This document shows, piece after piece, positions 1-5,646 of a stretch of DNA of 64,000 nucleotides. The notes beneath the pieces are model-generated. The model had not been told where the DNA came from, did not search any database, and saw only the letters and a program-made list of their open reading frames with translations. The translations under genes were made by a program, and so were the position numbers. Positions within the stretch are counted from its first letter, which is position 1; every line of letters begins with the position of its first letter. Origin of the DNA: Chryseobacterium oleae (GTDB lineage Bacteria > Bacteroidota > Bacteroidia > Flavobacteriales > Weeksellaceae); the NCBI RefSeq assembly GCF_900115055.1, contig NZ_FOVD01000005.1, positions 248,001-312,000 on the forward strand, in the 5' to 3' direction.

Positions 1-237
1 CTTATGAGTCGGGAATTTTTCTTTCAGCTTTTCCAAAACAGGAAGTCCCTGCTCATATTCACCGAGGCTTGCCGCGTGCATCCAGATTACCTTATCAGAA
101 GGTAAAAATACCGCTTTTACCAGATCTAAAGACTGTTTTCTTCCTTCAACTCCTTTTTTAGTTTTATCATTAAACAAAGAGAAAACTTTCATTCCAAAAA
201 TGAGAAGACTGACAAATATGTTGTATAGGAATGACAT
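1..237 (-). CDS. waaA: 3-deoxy-D-manno-octulosonic acid (Kdo) transferase, N-terminal 79 residues (cut by window edge)
   Basis: Adds Kdo sugars to lipid A precursor at the inner membrane, the first committed step of LPS core assembly. Visible here are an N-terminal hydrophobic anchor (about residues 4-19) and, near residues 52-60, the WMHAASLGE block typical of the first GT-B domain; the closing Glu60 corresponds to the family's catalytic base. The ATG at 235-237 starts 5 bases after the cupin stop codon, so it is the last visible gene of a minus-strand run. The rest of the protein lies to the left of base 1. Identification is from memory of the motif; the C-terminal nucleotide-sugar domain cannot be seen. 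Confidence 0.85.
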   Translation of the reverse strand, partial: MSFLYNIFVSLLIFGMKVFSLFNDKTKKGVEGRKQSLDLVKAVFLPSDKVIWMHAASLGEYEQGLPVLEKLKEKFPTHK

Positions 238-242
238 CTTAA

Positions 243-587
243 TTATTTTTCAATTTCAATTCGGTCGTTATAGGTAGAGGGGCTGGAAATCACAAGAAAT
301 TCCAGATCGTCCTGAGATTCATTGGAAATATAGTGTTTTGATTGAGGCTGAATGGAAATACTTTCTCCCGCCTTCACAGAAAACTTTTCATCATTAATAT
401 CAAATACCGCTTCTCCTTTTAAAATATAAAAAACCTGTTCTGCCCTTGCATGAAAATGCAGTTTTTCAGCAGTTCCTGAAGGCATTTTTTCCTGTTTTAC
501 GGAAAGGTTGTTGGAATCATTCAGAACCCAGCTGTCACAGCCGTTTCCCCAGGTATAATGTGTTGAATTTTCTTTAGATTGTATCAT
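243..587 (-). CDS. Small single-domain cupin protein
   Basis: A 114-residue protein that is one cupin barrel. Motif 1 is seen as H44-x-H46-x3-E50 followed by a Gly about eight residues on. Motif 2 centres on H85 with N89. These are the usual metal ligands, so a metal-binding enzyme or sensor is likely, but substrate cannot be read from a lone cupin. There is no signal peptide, so it should be cytosolic. Its ATG overlaps the stop of the upstream DUF1648 gene by four bases, indicating translational coupling, and waaA follows after 5 bases. Similar small cupins are often annotated only as cupin domain-containing proteins; I would not go further. Confidence 0.8.
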   Translation of the reverse strand: MIQSKENSTHYTWGNGCDSWVLNDSNNLSVKQEKMPSGTAEKLHFHARAEQVFYILKGEAVFDINDEKFSVKAGESISIQPQSKHYISNESQDDLEFLVISSPSTYNDRIEIEK

Positions 588-1051
588 TTGAATATAGCTA
601 CAAGAATGAATACCACGATCAGACTTCCGATCACCGATAAAATAGCCGTAGATAACGGAATTCTAGGCTTCACATTTTCATCAAAAGAATATCGGAACAT
701 ATAATCCTGACCGTTCATAAAAATCAGCATGATCAGTACGAACAGGCATCTCAGAAAAGTTTCCATGATCAGAAACTGAGCATCTCTATTCTGATCTGTG
801 ATTTCTACAGGAAAATTAGCGGTTTCGGGATGCCTCAATGCATAGGCAAAAAGACAAAATAACACGGTTCCGATAACCGGGGTAAAAAAAGAATATATTT
901 TGCTCCCGAAGTTATCTGCCTTTCCGTCAAAATCGAAATGGACAGGAATTCTTTTAGGAAGGGTTTTGTAATGTTTCAGGGTAAACCACCAGAAAAAAAC
1001 CAGTAATCCGAAATTAAAAATATCAAAGGCTGTAAAAATAATATTCTCCAT
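584..1051 (-). CDS. DUF1648-type integral membrane protein
   Basis: A 155-residue membrane protein with four hydrophobic segments (about residues 6-25, 54-72, 96-114 and 133-153). Between the first two is the loop LPKRIPVHFDFDGKADNFGS, which matches the DUF1648 signature (a Pro-x-x-Ile-Pro-x-His core followed by a Gly-x-x-Asp). Related SdpI-type proteins act in immunity or signalling, but for stand-alone members like this the role is unknown. It lies between the NlpC/P60 peptidase and the cupin gene and is coupled to the latter by an ATGA overlap. Confidence 0.75.
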   Translation of the reverse strand: MENIIFTAFDIFNFGLLVFFWWFTLKHYKTLPKRIPVHFDFDGKADNFGSKIYSFFTPVIGTVLFCLFAYALRHPETANFPVEITDQNRDAQFLIMETFLRCLFVLIMLIFMNGQDYMFRYSFDENVKPRIPLSTAILSVIGSLIVVFILVAIFK

Positions 1052-1068
1052 TCCGACCGTATTTAAGG

Positions 1069-1785
1069 CTAGAGCATGTTTTTAATCACTCTCAGCTTAT
1101 GCGTATGTTTATTCATTTCTTTGTTAAAGATCCCCGTAGAATCAAGAATATCTATCCTTACTTTTCCAGAGGCATGAATAATCTTTTGGTTATCCAGCAT
1201 AATGCCTACGTGAATAATTTTTCCTTCCGGATTCTCAAAGAAAGCTAAATCTCCCGGCTGGCTCTCTTCCACAAAAGTCAAAGGTACACCAACTTCTGCC
1301 TGCTGATACGTATCTCTGGGTAATTTTATATCATGAATTTTATAAACGAGTTGTGTAAAACCGGAACAGTCTACCGCAAAAAAGCTTTTGCCACCCCACA
1401 GATAGGGCACATTAAGGAATTCCTTTGCCGCCAAAGCAATACTTTCACGGAGATCATGACTTCTTCTTGAAGCCACTACCGGAAATTCCACCTCAGATCC
1501 CATTGAAAGAAGGGTTTTTCCGTCTTTCATCAGTACTGAAGAAAAATCCTCAGTCACTACGGTTACTTTTCTTTTGGCCAAATCCTCGTCTGTTACAGAT
1601 CTCAGCTGTTTGGTGTCCATCCATCCTTCATATCCGTCATAATGCATCTTTATTTTGGTCCAGTTTTTATTCACTTCCAAAATATCAGCGCTTTCTCCAA
1701 ACAATATTTCCGTAACAATTTCCGCTTTGTCAGAACCTTCTGCGCGGACCGGTGCTACTGTAACGTTACAAATTCCTTTATTCAT
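1069..1785 (-). CDS. NlpC/P60 cysteine peptidase with SH3 domains
   Basis: Predicted cell-wall peptidase that cleaves D-Glu to diamino-acid linkages in peptidoglycan stem peptides. The N-terminal part (about residues 6-65) reads as a bacterial SH3 domain and residues 72-105 as a second SH3-like module. The catalytic NlpC/P60 domain follows, with Cys140 in DCSGF, His192 in IIHVGIM and His204 as the third polar residue. No signal peptide is visible, which is common for the YkfC-like muropeptide-recycling branch that works on imported turnover products in the cytoplasm; that assignment is inference. A heptad repeat element separates it from the upstream O-methyltransferase gene. Confidence 0.85.
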   Translation of the reverse strand: MNKGICNVTVAPVRAEGSDKAEIVTEILFGESADILEVNKNWTKIKMHYDGYEGWMDTKQLRSVTDEDLAKRKVTVVTEDFSSVLMKDGKTLLSMGSEVEFPVVASRRSHDLRESIALAAKEFLNVPYLWGGKSFFAVDCSGFTQLVYKIHDIKLPRDTYQQAEVGVPLTFVEESQPGDLAFFENPEGKIIHVGIMLDNQKIIHASGKVRIDILDSTGIFNKEMNKHTHKLRVIKNML

Positions 1786-1792
1786 AATTTTT

Positions 1793-1870
1793 TAGATGAT
1801 AGATTTCAGACAACAGATATCAGATTTACTGAAGTTCGTCTGATATCTGTTGTCTTGTATCTTGTGTCTT
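1793..1870. repeat. Bipartite inverted heptad element A
   Basis: Five consecutive 7-bp units of form YAGAYNN (1793-1827; for example TAGATTT then CAGACAA) are followed by an 8-bp spacer and five units of the reverse-complement form NNRTCTK (1836-1870). The two arms include a perfect 17-bp inverted repeat (1808-1824 with 1839-1855), so the transcript could fold into one long hairpin. It fills the whole gap between the O-methyltransferase stop and the start of the NlpC gene. It is the cleanest member of a family seen at several intergenic sites in this window. Confidence 0.85.
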
Positions 1871-2516
1871 ACTTTCTTCTCAGAAAATTCACTCCATCAC
1901 GCAAAGGTAAAATAAGATTTTCAAAATCATCGTCTTTTGCGATCAAATCATTCAGTTCTTTGATGATCTGGGTGGATCTTTGTTTTGGATTTTCTTCCAG
2001 TACTTTGCCGTACCATAAAACATTATCAAACATCACCACGGAACCGGATTTTGTTCTGGGCTTAATCAATCTGAAATATTCTGCATAATTCTCTTTGTCG
2101 GCATCTATAAAGATAAGATCAAAAGTCTGATCGGTTTCTCTCAAAAATTCCTTAGCGTCCTGAAGTTTAAAATCAATCTGTCCCGCGAATTCACTTTCTG
2201 CAAAATATTTTTTAGGAAGGTAAGCAAGATCTTCATTAACGTCCAGCGTAGTTATTTTCCCGTCTTTGGCCAGTCCTGCCGTCAGACAAAGAGTCGCATA
2301 TCCAGTAAAAGTTCCTATTTCAAGTACATTTTTAGGCTGAATCATTTGGGAAACAATCGTCAAAAGCCTTCCCTGCTGATATCCGGATATCATATGCGGC
2401 TGCGTAGTTTTCTGATAAGTCTCTCTTCTTAGTTTTCTCAGAATTTCAGGCTCTGAGGAAGCATGCGTTTCCAGATACCTGTCCATTTCAGGATTCTTTT
2501 CTTCAAAAAAGCTCAT
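1869..2516 (-). CDS. Class I SAM-dependent O-methyltransferase (COMT/CCoAOMT-like)
   Basis: A 215-residue methyltransferase that would move a methyl group from SAM to a catechol-like hydroxyl using a divalent metal. The SAM loop EIGTFTGYA is at about residues 66-74, the acidic end of strand 2 (LDVNED) at 91-96, and the metal-binding FIDADKENY at 136-144. Length and motif order match the O-methyltransferase family 3 proteins common in Bacteroidota. The natural substrate is unknown. Its last stop bases coincide with the end of heptad element A, and it is the first gene of the minus-strand run leading to waaA. Confidence 0.88.
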   Translation of the reverse strand: MSFFEEKNPEMDRYLETHASSEPEILRKLRRETYQKTTQPHMISGYQQGRLLTIVSQMIQPKNVLEIGTFTGYATLCLTAGLAKDGKITTLDVNEDLAYLPKKYFAESEFAGQIDFKLQDAKEFLRETDQTFDLIFIDADKENYAEYFRLIKPRTKSGSVVMFDNVLWYGKVLEENPKQRSTQIIKELNDLIAKDDDFENLILPLRDGVNFLRRK

Positions 2517-2642
2517 AAAATTTTAATTTAAACAAATTTAATCATTTTAAAATTTCTTTTTGAGTTCCTTCGTTCTATCAGCATCTCATAAGAAAGGAGA
2601 GAAATGAATTCCCCTCCTTTTTCAGTTATATCTGCTGCTCTA

Positions 2643-2795
2643 TTACAAAGCTATACAATACTGACCCGGTCTACCACATACCCAACCCGGGCAACAGTCT
2701 CTGGTTACACGACAAATAATCTGTGGGTTACAATCTCTAATTGCTCCCTGTACTTCTTTCATTTGTTCTCTTGACATTTTTTTTAAATTTTTCAT
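2643..2795 (-). CDS. Bacteriocin-like leader peptide with cystine-knot-like cysteine spacing (50 aa)
   Basis: Not a recognised named gene; found by reading the minus strand. The first 18 residues (MKNLKKMSREQMKEVQGA) look like the double-glycine-type leader of Chryseobacterium bacteriocin-like peptides, with Gly-Ala at the expected cleavage site. The remaining 32 residues hold six cysteines at positions 22, 28, 34, 35, 40 and 47, giving C-x5-C-x5-CC-x4-C-x6-C, the spacing class used by inhibitor cystine-knot peptides. It ends with its own TAA at 2643-2645. No transporter or maturase is next to it in this window. Export through a peptidase-containing ABC transporter and disulfide folding are inferences from the leader and cysteines. 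Confidence 0.65.
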   Translation of the reverse strand: MKNLKKMSREQMKEVQGAIRDCNPQIICRVTRDCCPGWVCGRPGQYCIAL

Positions 2796-2841
2796 ATTTT
2801 TTAGTTTAGTATTAATTTCCTACTCTTTAAGATTTTCGGAT

Positions 2842-2868
2842 ATCTCTATTATTTCTCTTTATAGAGAT
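2842..2868 (-). promoter_or_regulatory. Inverted repeat upstream of the cysteine-rich peptide gene
   Basis: Perfect 8-bp arms, ATCTCTAT at 2842-2849 and ATAGAGAT at 2861-2868, with an 11-base spacer, lie about 47-73 bases upstream of the peptide start. The position fits an operator or a leader hairpin, but no regulator is known and no good TAnnTTTG box was found between it and the start. Confidence 0.3.
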
Positions 2869-2935
2869 TTAAATATAAGCATTCTTTTAAAATAAATAAT
2901 AGAATTAATACAAACTACTGATTACTTTATCAAAT

Positions 2936-2963
2936 TAACTTGAGTTCGGGACATGAGTTTTTT
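2936..2963 (+). repeat. Dispersed 28-bp repeat, copy 1
   Basis: Contains TGAGTTCGGGACATGAG followed by a T run. A second copy at 25753-25780 matches at all but about three of 28 positions, and a shorter third copy lies inverted at 35781-35802. The shape (short, AT-flanked, intergenic, varied orientation) suggests the terminal end of an insertion sequence or a miniature element, but no transposase remains beside any copy. Confidence 0.55.
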
Positions 2964-2978
2964 TTAGCAGCCCTGCTC

Positions 2979-3009
2979 ACCGTGTCAAGGTTTCGAACCT
3001 TGACACGGT
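2979..3009. repeat. Perfect 14-bp palindromic hairpin, REP-like
   Basis: Arms ACCGTGTCAAGGTT (2979-2992) and its exact complement (2996-3009) around a 3-base TCG loop. No T tract follows on either strand at once, so it is not an ordinary terminator. Palindromes built on a (T)CAAGGTT-type arm are frequent between genes in flavobacteria and look like REP sequences mobilised by tyrosine transposases; that link is from general knowledge, since no such transposase is here. It sits 15 bases after dispersed repeat copy 1. Confidence 0.6.
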
Positions 3010-3077
3010 TAAAATCAGTAATTTCCGGACCTTTTTTCCTCGCAAAAGTAAGCACCAATTGAACCTCAATTCATTAT

Positions 3078-3148
3078 TCCGGGAAAACCACGATGTAAAA
3101 TACCGGGAAAATACGGATATGTTTGCATCAAACATAGTTATACATTTG
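3078..3148 (+). promoter_or_regulatory. Regulated promoter region: two direct repeats, a palindrome and a TAnnTTTG box
   Basis: Two similar 17-bp boxes containing CCGGGAAAA (3078-3094 and 3101-3117) are spaced 23 bases apart, about two helical turns. They abut a perfect palindrome, TATGTTTG-cat-CAAACATA (3118-3136), which contains a TTTG, and then TACATTTG at 3141-3148, a good Bacteroidota -7 box. The TTTG to -7 spacing is 15, shorter than the usual 19, so an activator binding the repeats is a reasonable inference. The promoter faces the small gene at 3187. Confidence 0.45.
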
Positions 3149-3186
3149 CAGAGAACAAGGGGTAAAAACACTAAGAAAAAAAGGAA

Positions 3187-3342
3187 ATGAATGCAGGGGA
3201 AAAACTAAATAACACTGAGAATCAGAAGACCGCTGGGCCAATAGGCAGAGCGGATTCTTCGTCCAAAAAAACTAAGACACAAATATCCAATTCATTTTTT
3301 CAACGGATTATTTCATTATTGAAAAAAGAAGAATTAATTTGA
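3187..3342 (+). CDS. Possible 51-residue small protein of unknown function
   Basis: An ATG preceded by AAGGAA opens a 51-codon frame ending in TGA at 3340-3342. The product is hydrophilic and rich in Ser, Thr, Lys and Asn over its first 33 residues and ends with a short amphipathic segment (FFQRIISLLKKEEL). It has no signal peptide or cysteine and is not recognised. Support comes mainly from context: about 40 bases upstream is a promoter-like region with repeated operator-like boxes, and the next feature is a terminator shared with the convergent OmpA gene. It could instead be an untranslated RNA. Confidence 0.35.
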   Translation: MNAGEKLNNTENQKTAGPIGRADSSSKKTKTQISNSFFQRIISLLKKEELI

Positions 3343-3346
3343 TTAA

Positions 3347-3382
3347 AAAAATAAATCCCGAATTGCTTCGGGATTTATTTTT
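3347..3382. terminator. Bidirectional rho-independent terminator
   Basis: An 11- to 14-bp stem around AATCCCGAA and TTCGGGATT with a 4-base TTGC loop, flanked by A-rich and T-rich tracts so it can act in both directions. It closes the OmpA-type lipoprotein gene (minus strand) and the small gene at 3187 (plus strand). Confidence 0.85.
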
Positions 3383-3402
3383 ATGGGTATGTGAGGTTTG
3401 AA

Positions 3403-4236
3403 TTACTTTTTAGGAGCAATATCCATTAATTTCATGAACTCATCCAGCTTAGGCATAATGATGATTTCTGTTCTTCTGTTGTCTGCTCTTCCGGAAACAC
3501 TCATATTCGTTGCTTTAGGATTGTATTCAGAACGTCCACCTGCTGTGATTCTTGCAGGATCTACACCGAACTGTGTCTGAAGAACCTTCGCAATCGCTGT
3601 ACCTCTCAATGCAGAAAGATCCCAGTTGTCTCTCGGTAAGTTAGGAGAATTTAAAGGTGCGTTATCTGTATTTCCTTCAATCAGGACAGAATATTTATCG
3701 TAATCATTGATCACTTTAGCTACTTTACCCAATACTTCCTGAGCTGTAGGCTGAATGTTGTAATCTCCTGTCTTGTAAAGCATTTTATCAGAAAGAGAGA
3801 TCATTACCACTCCTTTCAATACTTTTACCTGTACATCATCATCCGCTACATTATCAAGAGATCTTTTAAGCTTGTTAGACAATGCCATATTCAGGCTGTC
3901 GTTTTTCGCATTGTTTGAAATCAGCTGCTTGATATAAGAATTGGAAGCATTGATTTCTCCAACCAGTTTATCAATATTCGCTGAGCTTTTACCCGTATTT
4001 GAAAGACAGGCATCCAAAGATGATTTCAAAGCATCATGCTGGCTTTTTAAAAGATTATTTTCCCCTGACAATGCAGAATTCTGAGACTTTAAATCCTGGA
4101 TCTCTCTTTGTCTTTCTCCAATATTTTCAATACACTGCTTATAGTTTGAACTTAACGCATCGTACTGCTTTTTGGAGACACAAGAGGTCAATCCCAACGC
4201 CATTGCAGAAACTGCTAAAATTTTAAAAATCTTCAT
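3403..4236 (-). CDS. OmpA-family peptidoglycan-binding lipoprotein with coiled coil
   Basis: A 277-residue outer-membrane lipoprotein expected to tether the outer membrane to peptidoglycan. The signal peptide ends in the lipobox LTSC with Cys19. Residues 25-130 are a long polar coiled coil with many Gln, Lys, Asn and Leu. The C-terminal half (about 137-268) is an OmpA-like domain, recognised by EGNTDNAP and by GRADNRRTEI, where the Asp and Arg bind diaminopimelate. This lipoprotein-coil-OmpA layout is common in flavobacteria. It is transcribed alone, divergent from tilS, and ends at the terminator at 3347-3382. Confidence 0.9.
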   Translation of the reverse strand: MKIFKILAVSAMALGLTSCVSKKQYDALSSNYKQCIENIGERQREIQDLKSQNSALSGENNLLKSQHDALKSSLDACLSNTGKSSANIDKLVGEINASNSYIKQLISNNAKNDSLNMALSNKLKRSLDNVADDDVQVKVLKGVVMISLSDKMLYKTGDYNIQPTAQEVLGKVAKVINDYDKYSVLIEGNTDNAPLNSPNLPRDNWDLSALRGTAIAKVLQTQFGVDPARITAGGRSEYNPKATNMSVSGRADNRRTEIIIMPKLDEFMKLMDIAPKK

Positions 4237-4292
4237 ACGTAATCATTTTTAGACGAATCAAAGTTAGGAAAATTCAATTGAACTATATGCAT

Positions 4293-4300
4293 TATCTTTG
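4293..4300 (+). promoter_or_regulatory. -7 box of the tilS promoter
   Basis: TATCTTTG fits the Bacteroidota TAnnTTTG consensus and lies 26 bases before the TTG start of tilS. No exact TTTG is found 19 bases upstream; an AATTG at about 4276-4280 is the nearest. Confidence 0.6.
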
Positions 4301-4326
4301 TACGAACGAAATTCTCAGCAAACGTT

Positions 4327-5646
4327 TTGGAAAAAATCAGTTTTAAAAACCAGCTTGAAAACCTTGTCCGGAACCCGGAAAATCACCGCTATCTTCTGGC
4401 AGTGAGCGGCGGTGCTGATTCTATGGTTCTGGCCTCTCTTTTTCAGAGTTTGGGGCTAGTTTATCAGATTGCCCACATTAATTATAAACTCCGTGGTGAA
4501 GATTCGGATCTGGATCAGAAAACGGTTCAGGATTTTTGTGAGAAAAATCATATTCCGTTTCACCTGTATGAGGTTTCGGAAAAAGATAAAAAACCGGAAA
4601 ATTCTATTCAGCTTTGGGCCAGAGAACTTCGTTACCGTTTTTTCAGGGAAATTCAGAATCAGGAAGAGCTGGAATTTCTGGTAACTGCCCATCATCTGAA
4701 CGACCAGCTGGAGACTTTTATCATTAATCTATCGAAAGCTTCAGGAATCGACGGACTGAGTGGAATTCCTGCAGACAGCAATCATACGCTTCGTCCGCTT
4801 CTTAATTTTTCAAAAAAAGAAATTTATGAATATGCTGAGGAAAACGGGATTGATTTCCGGGAAGATCTTTCCAATAAAAAGAGTGATTATTTAAGGAACA
4901 AAATCAGAAACGAAATCGTTCCCAGGCTTTTAGAAACGAATGACCATTTTCTCGACAATTTCAAAAGGAGTTCCGATTACTTAAATCAAACCAAAAATTT
5001 TGTTCAAAAGCAGATTGAAGAAATAGAAAACAGCATTTCTACCTTTAACTTAAAAGAAAAAATTATATCAAAAGAAAAGCTGAATAATGAAAGTGATTTT
5101 GTAAAATTTGAAATTCTAAAAAAATACGGTTTTAAAAAGGAAGAAGAGATTAAAAAAATCTTCTCAGCTCAAAGTGGGAGCACTTTTTTTTCCAGCGATT
5201 ATGTATTGATTATCAACAGAAATGAATTAATTTTAGCTAAGAAATCTGATTCAAAAGAAGAGAAAGAAGAAATTCTTCTGGCTGAAAACCTGAGTCTCTC
5301 TGAAAATGAAACTCACATCAGCCTTGATGACACCATTGAAAACATTGAAGGAATCAATAACTGTTTTGAATGGGATTTTGATACCGGGAAACTACAACTT
5401 CCACTGCGTTTAAGAAAACAACAGGATGGAGATGAGTTTTATCCTGCAGGTTTTTCAGGGAAAAAGAAAGTTTCTAAATTTTTTAGGGACGAAAAATTAT
5501 CTATTTTAGCGAGGCAAAAAATTTGGATCCTGTGTGATGGCAACAATTCCGTGCTTGGAATTATTCCCCTAAGGCAGGACAGACGATACGCAAAGGATGA
5601 GAAAACGAAAAGTATTCTCAAAATTTTTAATGAAAAGAAAAAATGA
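4327..5646 (+). CDS. tilS: tRNA(Ile)-lysidine synthetase
   Basis: Converts the wobble cytidine of the CAU-anticodon tRNA-Ile to lysidine with ATP and lysine, changing decoding from AUG to AUA; essential in most bacteria. The PP-loop SGGADS is at residues 27-32. The N-ATPase domain runs to about 215, a variable Lys/Glu-rich linker follows, and the C-terminal TilS domain (FYPAGFSGKKKVSKFFRDEK) ends the 439-residue chain, a normal length. The start is a TTG: no in-frame ATG lies between the promoter and the PP-loop, and the first internal Met comes after that motif. The last four bases overlap the dsbD start as ATGA. Confidence 0.93.
   Translation: MEKISFKNQLENLVRNPENHRYLLAVSGGADSMVLASLFQSLGLVYQIAHINYKLRGEDSDLDQKTVQDFCEKNHIPFHLYEVSEKDKKPENSIQLWARELRYRFFREIQNQEELEFLVTAHHLNDQLETFIINLSKASGIDGLSGIPADSNHTLRPLLNFSKKEIYEYAEENGIDFREDLSNKKSDYLRNKIRNEIVPRLLETNDHFLDNFKRSSDYLNQTKNFVQKQIEEIENSISTFNLKEKIISKEKLNNESDFVKFEILKKYGFKKEEEIKKIFSAQSGSTFFSSDYVLIINRNELILAKKSDSKEEKEEILLAENLSLSENETHISLDDTIENIEGINNCFEWDFDTGKLQLPLRLRKQQDGDEFYPAGFSGKKKVSKFFRDEKLSILARQKIWILCDGNNSVLGIIPLRQDRRYAKDEKTKSILKIFNEKKK

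Noticed and set aside
1425..2088. Plus-strand frames of 96 and 148 codons opposite the NlpC and methyltransferase genes
   Set aside because: Both genes on the minus strand have clear family motifs; the plus-strand products look unlike protein (Phe, Ser, Cys-rich) and match nothing.
2979..3009. tRNA-like GTTTCGAAC sequence
   Set aside because: It is the loop of a simple palindrome; no acceptor stem, anticodon arm or CCA region is nearby.
2977..3171. 64-codon minus-strand frame over the palindrome and promoter region
   Set aside because: It would start inside the plus-strand promoter and end in the hairpin; composition is not protein-like and no promoter faces it.
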